A stretch of 64,000 bases of DNA from Agromyces mediolanus (lineage in GTDB: Bacteria > Actinomycetota > Actinomycetes > Actinomycetales > Microbacteriaceae). Under the pieces are notes generated by a model. The model was not told where the DNA came from, ran no database searches, and saw only the letters and a program-made list of their open reading frames with translations. Made by a program: the position numbers and the translations under genes. Of the stretch, positions 27,871-36,077 are shown piece after piece. Position 1 is the stretch's first letter. The number at the start of each line of letters is the position of its first letter. Where the stretch lies: assembly GCF_014648575.1 (NCBI RefSeq), contig NZ_BMRJ01000002.1:596799-660798 (forward strand), written 5' to 3'.

Positions 27871-28740
27871 ATGCGCCGCATCATCGGCGTGAACACCTGG
27901 GTGTGGGCGTCGCCCCTCACCGACGAGAACCTGCCGGAGCTCGCCGCGAAGGCGGCCGGCCTCGGCTTCGGCGCGATCGAACTGCCCGTCGAGCAGCCGG
28001 GGGACTGGGCGCCCGAGCCGGCCGCCGAGGTCCTGGCGAGGCACGGGCTCGCCCCGATCGTGGTCGGCGCCATGGGGGCCGGCCGCAACCTCCTCGCGGC
28101 GCCGGGCTCCGAGATCGTCGCGACGCAGAACTACCTCGTGCACTGCCTCGGGGTCGCCGAACGGCTCGGCGCGCAGGTCGTCGCCGGCCCGTTCACCTCG
28201 GCGACCGGACGGGCGTGGCGGATGGATGCCGCGGAGCGCCGCGAGCGCATCGAGGAGCTCCGCCGCAACCTCGCTCCGGTCGTGCGCCAGGCAGAGGCCC
28301 GCGGCATCCGCCTCGCCGTCGAGCCGCTGAACCGCTACGAGACGAGCCTCGTGAACACCGTCGAACAGGCGCTCGACGCCCTCGGCCCGCTGCTCGGGCC
28401 CGGCCTCGGCCTCGCGCTCGACAGCTACCACCTGAACATCGAGGAGCGCTCGATCGGCGACGCCATCCGCGCCGCGGGGGAGCACCTCGCCCACGTGCAG
28501 GTCTGCGGCAACGACCGCGGCCCCGTCGGCGACGACCACCTCGACTGGCCGGACTTCCTCGACGCGCTCGACGACGCCGGCTACGCCGGCCCGCTCGGGC
28601 TCGAGAGCTTCACCGGCGAGAACGCCACCATCGCGGTCGCCGCCTCCGTCTGGCGCCCGCTCGCCGCGTCGCAGGACGAGCTCGCCGCGCGCAGCATCCG
28701 CTACCTCCAGGCACTGCAGGACGAAAGGGCAGGGGCATGA
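27871..28740 (+). CDS. Sugar phosphate isomerase/epimerase (TIM barrel)
   Basis: An AP-endonuclease-2-like TIM-barrel protein of 289 residues, resembling ketose 3-epimerases. Likely metal ligands are Glu in AVEPLNRYE, Asp in [11 protein letters not shown], a His in HVQVCGND and Glu in LGLESFTGE. The ATG at 27871 has AGGAGG close upstream. It should convert the oxidised or imported sugar in the cytoplasm. Its stop overlaps the next isomerase ATG. Confidence 0.9.
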   Translation: MRRIIGVNTWVWASPLTDENLPELAAKAAGLGFGAIELPVEQPGDWAPEPAAEVLARHGLAPIVVGAMGAGRNLLAAPGSEIVATQNYLVHCLGVAERLGAQVVAGPFTSATGRAWRMDAAERRERIEELRRNLAPVVRQAEARGIRLAVEPLNRYETSLVNTVEQALDALGPLLGPGLGLALDSYHLNIEERSIGDAIRAAGEHLAHVQVCGNDRGPVGDDHLDWPDFLDALDDAGYAGPLGLESFTGENATIAVAASVWRPLAASQDELAARSIRYLQALQDERAGA

Positions 28741-29777
28741 CCGACACGACCGCATCCTCGACGGGCGCGAACGGGGGCCACCCCGTCACCCTCTTCACCG
28801 GCCAGTGGGCCGACCTCCCGCTCGAGGAGGTCGCCCGGCTCGCCGCCGGCTGGGGCTACGACGGCCTCGAGCTCGCCTGCTCCGGCGACCACCTCGACCT
28901 GAAGCTCGCCGAGGAGGAGCCCGGCTACCTCGCCGAGCGGGTCGAGCTCCTGAAGCGGCACGGCCTCGAGGTGCACGCCATCTCGAACCACCTCACCGGC
29001 CAGGCCGTCTGCGACGACCCGATCGACTTCCGGCACGAGGCGATCGTGCGCCGGTACACCTGGGGCGACGGCGAGCCCGAGGGGGTCAGGCAGCGCGCCG
29101 CCGAGGACATGAAGCGGGCCGCCCGGGTCGCCCGACGCCTCGGCGTCGACACCGTCGTGGGCTTCACGGGCTCGTCGATCTGGCCGTACGTGGCGATGTT
29201 CCCGCCCGTGCCGGAGTCGGTGATCGACGCGGGCTACGAGGACTTCGCGACCCGCTGGAACCCGATCCTCGACGTGTTCGACGCCGAGGGCGTGCGCTTC
29301 GCGCACGAGGTGCACCCCTCCGAGATCGCCTACGACTACTGGTCGAGCGTGCGCGCGCTCGAGGCGATCGGCCGGCGGGAGGCGTTCGGCTTCAACTGGG
29401 ACCCCTCGCACATGATGTGGCAGGGCATCGACCCGATCGGCTTCATCGTCGACTTCGCCGACCGCATCTACCACGTCGACTGCAAGGACACCCGGCTCCG
29501 CCCGCCCACCGGCCGCGCTGGCATCCTCGGCTCGCACCTCGCGTGGGGCGACCCCCGGCGCGGTTGGGACTTCGTCTCGACGGGGCGCGGCGACGTGCCC
29601 TGGGAGGACGCGTTCCGCGCCCTCGACCGGATCGGCTACACCGGGCCGATCTCGATCGAGTGGGAGGACGCCGGGATGGACCGCCTGCACGGCGCGCCCG
29701 AGGCGCTCGAGTTCGTCCGCAAGCAGCTCTTCCCCCGGCCGACCGCCGCCTTCGACGCGGTGTTCTCGAACCAGTAG
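28737..29777 (+). CDS. Sugar phosphate isomerase/epimerase (TIM barrel), second copy
   Basis: A 346-residue member of the same superfamily but not a close copy. Markers are [23 protein letters not shown] (read in two parts), [25 protein letters not shown] and YHVDCKDT, the last giving a metal-site His-x-Asp. This subgroup is common beside Gfo/Idh/MocA dehydrogenases in sugar or inositol catabolism. It is coupled to the previous gene by ATGA and is the last gene before a cluster of palindromic repeats. Confidence 0.9.
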   Translation: MTDTTASSTGANGGHPVTLFTGQWADLPLEEVARLAAGWGYDGLELACSGDHLDLKLAEEEPGYLAERVELLKRHGLEVHAISNHLTGQAVCDDPIDFRHEAIVRRYTWGDGEPEGVRQRAAEDMKRAARVARRLGVDTVVGFTGSSIWPYVAMFPPVPESVIDAGYEDFATRWNPILDVFDAEGVRFAHEVHPSEIAYDYWSSVRALEAIGRREAFGFNWDPSHMMWQGIDPIGFIVDFADRIYHVDCKDTRLRPPTGRAGILGSHLAWGDPRRGWDFVSTGRGDVPWEDAFRALDRIGYTGPISIEWEDAGMDRLHGAPEALEFVRKQLFPRPTAAFDAVFSNQ

Positions 29778-29787
29778 CGCCCGGCCC

Positions 29788-29970
29788 GCTTCGACGAGCT
29801 CAGCGAACCACACTGGTTCCCTGAGCCCGTCGAAGGGAGCCCGGTTCCCCTGGTTCCCTGAGCCTGTCGAAGGGAAGGGAGCCCCCCCGCTTCGACGAGC
29901 TCAGCGAACCACGCTGGTTCCCTGAGCTTGTCGAAGGGAGCCCCACCGCTTCGACGAGCTCAGCGAACCA
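29788..29970. repeat. Dispersed palindromic repeat cluster 1 (six units)
   Basis: Six copies of a 23-24 bp element in both orientations: CTTCGACGAGCTCAGCGAACC type at 29788, 29889 and 29948, and its reverse type GGTTCCCTGAGC..GTCGAAGGG at 29814, 29851 and 29915. Adjacent opposite copies can fold into long hairpins. The stretch fills the gap between two convergent operons. A degenerate half copy (GGGCTCAGCGAATCA) contains the stop codon of the neighbouring ATPase gene. Confidence 0.9.
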
Positions 29971-29976
29971 CCGGGC

Positions 29977-30729
29977 TCAGCGAATCACGCCCTCCGTCAC
30001 CACCCCGTCGCGGAGGTGCAGCCGCCGCTCCGCCCGCCGCGCCACGGCCGAGTCGTGCGTCACGATGACGAGGGTGAGCCCGCGATCCCGGCGGATGCCC
30101 TCGAGCAGCTCCAGGATCTCGTCCCGCGTCGCCTCGTCGAGGGCGCCCGTCGGTTCGTCGGCGAGCAGCACCTCGGGCTCCTTCACGAGCGCCCGGGCGA
30201 TCGCGACGCGCTGCTGCTGCCCGCCCGACAGCTCGCCCGGCATGTGCCCGGCCCGGTCCGCGAGCCCCACCGCGGCCAGCGCCTCGCCGGCCCGGCGCGT
30301 GCGCTCCGCCGCGGCGACGCCGAGCGGCGCGAGGGCCGCTTCGACGTTCTCCTGCGCGGTGAGGGTCGGGATCAGGTTGAAGCCCTGGAACACGAAGCCG
30401 AGCTGCGCCGCGCGCACCCCGGCGAGCTTCGCGTCGGGCAGGTGCGACAGCTCGGCCTCGCCGAGCACGACCCGTCCGCTCGTCGGCCGGTCGAGCGCGC
30501 CGAGCATCTGCAGCAGCGTCGACTTGCCGCCACCGGTGGGCCCCTGGATGGCGACGTGCTGCCCGGCGGGGATCTCGAGCGTCACGTCCTTCAGCGCGGT
30601 CACGGTGCGCTTGCCCTGATACTGCTTGGTCACGTGGTCGAGCCGGTACATGGCGGCGGTGCTCCTCTGGGTCGGGCCGCTCGGCGGGGCGGCGGTGGCG
30701 CTGGGCGGGGTGGATGCCGCGGGGCTCAT
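29977..30729 (-). CDS. MacB/LolD-type ABC transporter ATPase
   Basis: A 250-residue ATPase with Walker A GPTGGGKST at residues 63-71, Q-loop FVFQGFNLIP, signature LSGGQQQR and Walker B LLADEPTGALD, as in MacB/LolD-type exporters. The ATG at 30729 overlaps the permease TGA (ATGA). An alternative ATG at 30651 (residue 27) has GAGGAG 11 nt upstream and would drop a Pro/Ala-rich leader. The C-terminus ends in repeat-like sequence. It powers the adjacent permease. Confidence 0.93.
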   Translation of the reverse strand: MSPAASTPPSATAAPPSGPTQRSTAAMYRLDHVTKQYQGKRTVTALKDVTLEIPAGQHVAIQGPTGGGKSTLLQMLGALDRPTSGRVVLGEAELSHLPDAKLAGVRAAQLGFVFQGFNLIPTLTAQENVEAALAPLGVAAAERTRRAGEALAAVGLADRAGHMPGELSGGQQQRVAIARALVKEPEVLLADEPTGALDEATRDEILELLEGIRRDRGLTLVIVTHDSAVARRAERRLHLRDGVVTEGVIR

Positions 30730-32243
30730 GCGACGCTCCGCAGGGCTTCGGCCGGCCGCAGCCGGGCGGCGCGCCAGCCGCCGATGACGCCGGCGAGCAT
30801 TCCGCCGAGCACGGCGAGCCCGACGGCGATCGCGATGACGCTCAGGGTGACCGGGGCGCTCAGCACGACCTCGGTCGCGGTCTGGCTCGCGGCCGCGCCG
30901 AACGGTCCGCCGGCCATCCCGCCCGGAGGGGCGCCGGCCGAGGCATCCGCTCCCTGCATCGCACCGGGACCGCCGGCGGTGAACCCGCCCCCGGTGCTGC
31001 CGCCGAGCGTGAGCCCGAGCAGGTTCACGACCCAGATGCCGGCGAGGCCCACGACGAGTCCCGCGGCGCCGCCGATGAGTCCCTGCACGAGGGATTCGCC
31101 CGCGACCTGGCCGACGATGCGGCGGTTGCGCCAGCCGATCGCCTTGAGCGTGCCGAACTCGCGGGTGCGGCGGGTGACGCCCTGGATCGTGAACAGGATG
31201 GCCGTGAGGAACGCCGCCGCGAGCACGGCGATCGAGACCCAGAGCCCGAGATTCGAGATAAGCGCGGAGGCGCTGCCGAGCGAACCGGAGACCTGCGCCG
31301 CGAGATCCGACTGGGTCGACACGCTCGTCTCCGGCAGCGCCTCCTCGATCGAGGCCTGCACGGCGTCGATCCGGTCGGCCGAGGCGGCCTGCACGTACAC
31401 GTCGCTGACCTTGCCCTCCTGGCCGGAGAGCGACTGCGCGAGGTCGAGCGGCACGTACGCGTTCGACGCGGTCGTCGCGTCCGCGGAGGTCGAGGCGACC
31501 GTGCCGACGATCTCGAACTCGGTCCCGCCGAGCTCGATCGCGTCGCCGACGGCGAGCCCGGCGATCGCCGCGTAGCTCGCGTCGAGCACGGCGACCGCCT
31601 GGCCGGCGTCGGATGCCTCGAGCCCGCGTCCCTCGTCGACGGCCGCCGCCGACAGCGGGCCCACGGCGGCGCCCGCGGGGTCGATGCCGAGCACCGTCAC
31701 CCGGTCGACGTCGAAGGCGCTGCCGCCGGCGCCATCGAAGCCGCCCTGCGGCGGCGCACCGCCGCCATCCGGCGCCGTCTGCACCTCGGTGCCGCCCTGG
31801 TCCTGGCTCATCGCGGGCAGCTCGCCGGAAAAGGTGACGTTCTCGAGCGCGAGCGTCGCGGCCGCGGCCTCGACGCCGTCGATCGCCTGCACGGTGTCGA
31901 GCGCGGCCGCGTCGAAGGTCTGACTGCCGGGCCCGGAGGTGAGCCGGGACTGGCTGAGCGCCGTCGAGCCGTCGGCGGTCTGCCCGGCGCCGGCGTCGAA
32001 CTCGAAGCGCTGCGGGCCGCCGGCGGCGCCGCCCTCGCCGGGCGCGGTCGGCGTCGCGGTGACCGTCAGGTCGGTGCCGACGCCGTAGACGGACTGCAGC
32101 ACCTCGGCCTGGGCGTCGCGCATGCCGGTGGAGACGGCGTTCACGATCATCACGAGCGCGATGGCGAGCGCCATCCCGATCGCGACGATCGCCGTCTGCC
32201 TCCGCCTGCCGGCGAGCTCGCGCCGGAGGAAGGTGAAGAACAT
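30726..32243 (-). CDS. MacB/FtsX-type ABC transporter permease
   Basis: A 505-residue permease with one N-terminal membrane segment (about residues 18-40), a large extracellular MacB-like domain (40-320) and three C-terminal segments starting near residue 330. FTIQGVTRRTREFGTLKAIG is the typical coupling helix region. Unusual are Gly/Pro/Met-rich inserts in the extracellular domain and between the last two segments. ATG 32243 was chosen for GAGAGGA upstream; the frame's first start lies within the promoter. Its promoter carries the same direct repeats as the response-regulator gene at 33256. Confidence 0.92.
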   Translation of the reverse strand: MFFTFLRRELAGRRRQTAIVAIGMALAIALVMIVNAVSTGMRDAQAEVLQSVYGVGTDLTVTATPTAPGEGGAAGGPQRFEFDAGAGQTADGSTALSQSRLTSGPGSQTFDAAALDTVQAIDGVEAAAATLALENVTFSGELPAMSQDQGGTEVQTAPDGGGAPPQGGFDGAGGSAFDVDRVTVLGIDPAGAAVGPLSAAAVDEGRGLEASDAGQAVAVLDASYAAIAGLAVGDAIELGGTEFEIVGTVASTSADATTASNAYVPLDLAQSLSGQEGKVSDVYVQAASADRIDAVQASIEEALPETSVSTQSDLAAQVSGSLGSASALISNLGLWVSIAVLAAAFLTAILFTIQGVTRRTREFGTLKAIGWRNRRIVGQVAGESLVQGLIGGAAGLVVGLAGIWVVNLLGLTLGGSTGGGFTAGGPGAMQGADASAGAPPGGMAGGPFGAAASQTATEVVLSAPVTLSVIAIAVGLAVLGGMLAGVIGGWRAARLRPAEALRSVA

Positions 32244-32274
32244 GGGGGTCCTCTCGTCGATGGGGGTCGACGAG

Positions 32275-32317
32275 ACGCTAGGCACGCGCGCTATGGCGGG
32301 ACTTTGGCCCGGCTATG
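32275..32317 (-). promoter_or_regulatory. Exporter promoter with three 11-bp-period direct repeats
   Basis: On the minus strand the repeats read CATAGC (32317-32312), CAAAGT (32306-32301) and CATAGC (32295-32290), exactly 11 bp apart. A TAGCGT -10 (32280-32275) follows 9 bp later. This is the geometry of OmpR/PhoB-type activator sites. The rest of the 344-bp gap 32244-32587 holds the 5' leader and repeat cluster 2. Confidence 0.7.
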
Positions 32318-32334
32318 CGTTCTCCCTGGTGCCT

Positions 32335-32580
32335 GGCTCCCTGAGCCTGTCGAAAGGGGCTGGTCGAAGGAGCCCCGTCCGCTTCGACAGGCTCAGCGCA
32401 CCAACGTGGTTCCCTGAGCTTGTCGAAGGGAGCACCCCCGCTTCGACAGGCTCAGCGCACCAACGTGGTTCCCTGAGCTCGTCGAAGGGAACACCCCCCG
32501 CCTCGACGGGCTCAGCGCACCATCCCGTGGTTCCCTGAGCTCGTCGAAGGGAGCCCTCGCCTCGACGGGCTCAGCGCATC
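32335..32580. repeat. Dispersed palindromic repeat cluster 2 (eight units)
   Basis: Copies of the same element as cluster 1 alternate in orientation at about 32335, 32381, 32407, 32440, 32466, 32500, 32528 and 32559. The forward type here ends CTCAGCGCACC rather than CTCAGCGAACC, so the copies within one cluster are more alike than those in other clusters, as expected for local amplification. Confidence 0.9.
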
Positions 32581-32587
32581 GGGCGGC

Positions 32588-33001
32588 TCAGGCCTCGCCG
32601 GCGCGGTTCGCGGCGAGCTCGAGCCCGATGGCGTGCACGAAGCCGCTGACGAGGTCGCTGCCCTCACAGCCGATCCAGATCGCGTACTCCGCTCGGGCGT
32701 CCTCGTCGGCGCGCATCCACTCGTCGAGCCACGCGTCGGCCGCGCGCACGCACGCCGCCCCCGCGGCGCCCTCCCGACGGAACCAGCGGACGGCGACCCC
32801 CTCCGGAGCGGTCATCGGCTGCGCCGGGATCGGCCCGTCGGACTCCAGCGCCACGAATCCGCGCACGTCGAGCGGGGCGACGGCGAGCACCCGGCTCACC
32901 TCGAGCAGGTCGGCGGCGCCCGCGGCGATGAGCAAGTGGCGGCGGGGCGGAGGCCCGTCGTCGACGAGGTCCGGCCGGCGGTTCGGGAGGAAGCACAGCA
33001 T
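32588..33001 (-). CDS. Short SIP-domain protein, iron-regulated
   Basis: A 137-residue protein resembling the C-terminal SIP domain of siderophore-interacting proteins (HLLIAAGAADLLEVSRVL, ALESDGPIPAQP, VRWFRREG, YAIWIGCEG). Full SIPs are about twice as long and carry an N-terminal FAD-binding domain, which is absent here, so it is either a naturally short homologue or a remnant. The ATG at 33001 follows TAAGCT with 6-nt spacing. A near-perfect IdeR/DtxR box overlaps that -10, so expression should rise when iron is scarce. It may help release iron from siderophores (inference). Confidence 0.75.
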   Translation of the reverse strand: MLCFLPNRRPDLVDDGPPPRRHLLIAAGAADLLEVSRVLAVAPLDVRGFVALESDGPIPAQPMTAPEGVAVRWFRREGAAGAACVRAADAWLDEWMRADEDARAEYAIWIGCEGSDLVSGFVHAIGLELAANRAGEA

Positions 33002-33007
33002 GGCAGC

Positions 33008-33030
33008 AGCTTAGGTTTGCCTTACCTAAG
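33008..33030 (-). promoter_or_regulatory. IdeR/DtxR iron box overlapping a leaderless promoter
   Basis: The 19-bp TTAGGTTTGCCTTACCTAA at 33011-33029 matches the actinobacterial iron-box consensus in both half-sites and extends to a 21-bp palindrome frame. The -10 TAAGCT (33013-33008, minus strand) overlaps its promoter-proximal end, so Fe-loaded IdeR would block RNA polymerase directly. Confidence 0.88.
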
Positions 33031-33047
33031 CCGCAAGGGGTGGAGTC

Positions 33048-33198
33048 GGTTCGCTGAGCTTGTCGAAGCGTGCGCGAATTCCCTTCGACAGGCTCAGGGA
33101 ACCACCGGTATGGTCCGCTGAGCTTGTCGAAGCGTGCGCGAGTCCCCTTCGACATGCTCAGGGAACCAGGGGGTCCCTTCGACGAGCTCAGGGAACCA
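33048..33198. repeat. Dispersed palindromic repeat cluster 3 (five units)
   Basis: Copies begin at about 33048, 33081, 33111, 33144 and 33175, in mixed orientation, same family as clusters 1 and 2 (CCCTTCGACAGGCTCAGGGAACC type). They fill the space between the iron-regulated gene and the response-regulator promoter. Confidence 0.9.
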
Positions 33199-33206
33199 GG
33201 GGAGCG

Positions 33207-33248
33207 CACAGCCGGGTCATAGCCAACGCATAGCCCGACGCGGATACT
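33207..33248 (+). promoter_or_regulatory. Response-regulator promoter with three 11-bp-period direct repeats
   Basis: CACAGC (33207), CATAGC (33218) and CATAGC (33229) are exactly 11 bp apart, followed 8 bp later by the -10 GATACT (33243-33248) and, 7 nt on, the ATG. Unit order, period and distance to the -10 match the exporter promoter at 32275-32317, which points to one shared OmpR-type regulator and to autoregulation. Confidence 0.7.
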
Positions 33249-33255
33249 TGGAAGC

Positions 33256-33996
33256 ATGAGCACCCCCGCACCCGCCCGCGCGCCGCAGATCGCGAAGCCC
33301 GACGGCTCGATGGTGCGCGTCCTCGTCGTGGACGACGAGCACTCGCTCACCGAGCTGCTGAAGATGGCGCTGAAGTACGAGGGCTGGGACGTGCGCACCG
33401 CGGGCGACGGGCTCACCGCCGTGAAGGTGGCCCGCGAGTTCCGCCCCGACGCGATCGTGCTCGACATCATGCTGCCCGACATCGACGGGCTCGAGGTGCT
33501 GCAGCGGGTGCGCGCCGACGGTGCGGAGACCCCCGTGCTCTTCCTCACCGCGAAGGACGCGCTCGACGACCGCATCGCCGGGCTCACCGCCGGCGGCGAC
33601 GACTACGTCACGAAGCCGTTCAGCCTCGAGGAGGTCGTGGCCCGTCTGCGCGGCCTGATCCGCCGCTCGACGCTCACCCTCGCCCAGGCGAAGGACCCGG
33701 TGCTCCGCGTCGGCGACCTCACCCTCGACGAGGACTCCTACGAGGTGCACCGCGACGGCGAGCTGATCGAGCTCACCGCGACCGAGTTCGAGCTGCTCCG
33801 CTACCTCATGCGGAACCCCCGCCGGGTGCTCTCGAAGGCGCAGATCCTCGACCGGGTCTGGTCGTACGACTTCGGCGGCAAGGAGTCCGTCGTCGAGCTC
33901 TACATCTCCTATCTGCGCAAGAAGATCGACGCCGGCCGCACGCCGATGATCCACACGGTCCGCGGCGCGGGCTACCTGCTGAAGGCCGCGGAGTGA
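33256..33996 (+). CDS. OmpR-family response regulator
   Basis: A 246-residue DNA-binding response regulator. The receiver domain starts at VRVLVVDDEHS. The phosphoacceptor is Asp70 (IVLDIMLPD) and the conserved Lys is in VTKPFSLEE. The C-terminal winged helix (about residues 150-245) contains ELTATEFELLRYLM and RVWSYDFGG. The ATG is leaderless (GATACT, 7-nt spacing). The stop overlaps the GTG of the kinase gene. It is the best candidate to bind the 11-bp repeats in front of itself and the MacB-like exporter. Confidence 0.96.
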   Translation: MSTPAPARAPQIAKPDGSMVRVLVVDDEHSLTELLKMALKYEGWDVRTAGDGLTAVKVAREFRPDAIVLDIMLPDIDGLEVLQRVRADGAETPVLFLTAKDALDDRIAGLTAGGDDYVTKPFSLEEVVARLRGLIRRSTLTLAQAKDPVLRVGDLTLDEDSYEVHRDGELIELTATEFELLRYLMRNPRRVLSKAQILDRVWSYDFGGKESVVELYISYLRKKIDAGRTPMIHTVRGAGYLLKAAE

Positions 33997-35552
33997 CGCG
34001 GCCGGGCGACCCGGGCTACGCGGCGGAGTCGCGAGCGCGGGCCGAGCGCGGCGACGGCGCGGATGCCGAGGCGCACGCCGGCGCCGAGGCATCCGCCCGC
34101 CGTCGCTGGACCCTGGAGCGCCGCCTCGTCGTCGCGATGGCGGCCCTCCTCGCCGCCGTCAGCGTCGTGGTCGGCGTCGTCAGCGTCACCGTCTTCCACG
34201 GCTCCTCCGTGCAGAGCGTCGACGACGACCTGCGCACCTCGCTGCAGCGCGCCGCGACGGGCATCGCCGCCGTGCCGACCCCCGGCGGCGACGTCGGTCT
34301 CGCGCTCGACGTGCCAGGTCAGTCGGCGGGCACGATCGCGGCCTTCGTGAACCACGACGGCTCCGTCGACGGCGCCCGCTACATCGCCGACGGGGGACAG
34401 GTGCTGACGTTCCAGAGCGGGGCGGTCGCCGAGCTCGGCGACGTGGCCGCCGACGGGCGGGCGCACACCGTCTCCCTCGGTGGGCAGCTCGGCGAGTACC
34501 GGGCGATGGCGACCCCGGTGCTGCCGCAGCTGAACGTCGTCGTGGCGCTGCCGCTCGCCGGCGTGAACCGCGCGACCGGGCAGCTCGCCCTCACCATCGC
34601 CCTCGTCGCGCTCGCCGGCCTCTTCTTCGCGATCGCCTTCGGCACCCTCATCGTGCGCCGCGCCCTCGTGCCGCTCGCGCGGATGACCGACACCGCGCTC
34701 GCCGTGTCCGAGCGCCCGCTCGACCGCGGAGACGTCGACCTCGACGAACGCGTGCCCGTCGACGACCCGCGCACCGAGGTCGGCCGGCTCGGCACCGCCT
34801 TCAACCGCATGCTCGGGCACGTCTCGGGCTCGCTCTCGGCGCGCGAGCAGTCCGAGCGCAAGGTGCGCCGCTTCGTGGCGGATGCCTCCCACGAGCTGCG
34901 CACCCCGCTCGCCTCCATCCGCGGCTACGCGGAGCTCACCCGCCTGCACGGCGGCACGCTGCCCGAGGACGTCACGCACGCGATCTCCCGCATCGAGTCG
35001 GAGTCGCTGCGGATGACCGAGCTCGTCGAGGACCTGCTGCTGCTCGCCCGCCTCGACGAGGGCCGGGAGCTCGTGCACAGCCGGCTCGACCTGCGCACCG
35101 TCGTCGTCGACGCCGTCGGCGACGCCCAGGTCGCCGGCCCCGACCACGAGTGGTCGGTCGAGGTGCCCGAGGGTCCCGTCGAGGTCTCCGGCGACGACGC
35201 CCGGCTCCGCCAGGTGCTCGCGAACCTGCTCGCCAACGCGCGCGTGCACACGCCGGCCGGCACCGCGGTGCACGTCACCGTCACGCCCGAACCCGGCGAC
35301 GGCGAGGACCCCGGCGTCGTCCGAATCGAGGTCGCCGACGACGGCCCCGGTATCGACGAGGAGGTGCGCGACACGATGTTCGAGCGCTTCGCCCGCGGCG
35401 ACGCCTCGCGCTCCCGCCGGGCCGGGTCGACCGGGCTCGGCCTCGCGATCGTGCGGGCCGTCGTCGAGGCGCAGCACGGCACGGTCTCCGTCGAGTCCGA
35501 GCCGGGCCGCACCGTCTTCACTGTCGAGCTCCCGCTCGCCCCCGCCGCCTGA
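33993..35552 (+). CDS. Sensor histidine kinase
   Basis: A 519-residue membrane kinase, partner of the regulator it overlaps (GTGA). The first membrane segment is at about residues 45-68, an extracellular sensor domain of roughly 125 residues follows, the second segment is at 197-222, then HAMP. The HisKA motif is DASHELRTP with His300. The ATPase domain shows NLLANARVHTP (N box), DDGPGID, RFARGD and GSTGLGLAIV. The signal is unknown; together with the exporter it suggests envelope or antimicrobial stress sensing. Confidence 0.96.
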   Translation: MTRPGDPGYAAESRARAERGDGADAEAHAGAEASARRRWTLERRLVVAMAALLAAVSVVVGVVSVTVFHGSSVQSVDDDLRTSLQRAATGIAAVPTPGGDVGLALDVPGQSAGTIAAFVNHDGSVDGARYIADGGQVLTFQSGAVAELGDVAADGRAHTVSLGGQLGEYRAMATPVLPQLNVVVALPLAGVNRATGQLALTIALVALAGLFFAIAFGTLIVRRALVPLARMTDTALAVSERPLDRGDVDLDERVPVDDPRTEVGRLGTAFNRMLGHVSGSLSAREQSERKVRRFVADASHELRTPLASIRGYAELTRLHGGTLPEDVTHAISRIESESLRMTELVEDLLLLARLDEGRELVHSRLDLRTVVVDAVGDAQVAGPDHEWSVEVPEGPVEVSGDDARLRQVLANLLANARVHTPAGTAVHVTVTPEPGDGEDPGVVRIEVADDGPGIDEEVRDTMFERFARGDASRSRRAGSTGLGLAIVRAVVEAQHGTVSVESEPGRTVFTVELPLAPAA

Positions 35553-35577
35553 GCGGAAGCCCCGGCGGCGACGCCGA

Positions 35578-35607
35578 ACGGCCCGCCCCCGGGAGGGGGC
35601 GGGCCGT
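35578..35607. terminator. Bidirectional terminator hairpin between convergent genes
   Basis: A perfect 13-bp GC stem (35578-35590 with 35595-35607) and GGGA loop, between the histidine kinase and the convergent MarR gene. Confidence 0.8.
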
Positions 35608-35629
35608 CCGAGTCGAGTGCCGACCGGGT

Positions 35630-36067
35630 CTACGCGTCGGCGAGGACGCCGAGCATCTCGGCGAAGAGCAGCAGTTCCTCGGGCGTGCGCTCGCGGAGCG
35701 CGGCGTGCAGGCGCGACTGGTTGCGCGCGCGCACCGAGGTGACCCGCTCGAGCGCCAGGGGCGTCGGCACGAGCACGCGCACCCGCCCGTCGCGCTCGTC
35801 GGGGCGGCTCTCGAGAAGGCCGACCTCCTCGAGCATGCGCAGCTGGCGGCTGACGACGCTCTTGTCCATGTCGAACAGCTCCGCGAGCACGTGGGCGTTC
35901 GTGGAACCGAGTCGCACGACGGTGGACAGCAGCTTGTAGCCGGCCGGGTTCAGCTCGGGGTGGATCTGCTGCGCCGCCTCCTTCCACACGGTGCGGGCGC
36001 GACCGAACACGACGGAGAGCTGGTCTTCCACGCGCGCGATCGCCTCGTCGACGGAGGACTCGGTCAT
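35630..36067 (-). CDS. MarR-family transcriptional regulator
   Basis: A 145-residue winged-helix regulator. The recognition region is AHVLAELFDMDKSVVSRQLRML, seen in two parts, and the wing is ESRPDERDGRVRVLVPT. ATG 36067 is chosen because TAGCAT (36080-36075) lies 7 nt upstream. Its TAG is at the same time the stop codon of the MFS gene before it. It should repress the upstream efflux gene through the GTTGA-N6-TCAAC sites at 37829-37889. Confidence 0.92.
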   Translation of the reverse strand: MTESSVDEAIARVEDQLSVVFGRARTVWKEAAQQIHPELNPAGYKLLSTVVRLGSTNAHVLAELFDMDKSVVSRQLRMLEEVGLLESRPDERDGRVRVLVPTPLALERVTSVRARNQSRLHAALRERTPEELLLFAEMLGVLADA

Positions 36068-36077
36068 GGCACTCATG

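Noticed and set aside
29788-33198. CRISPR-like array
   Set aside because: Units are palindromic, alternate in orientation and have uneven spacing without unique spacers of constant length, and no cas gene is present.
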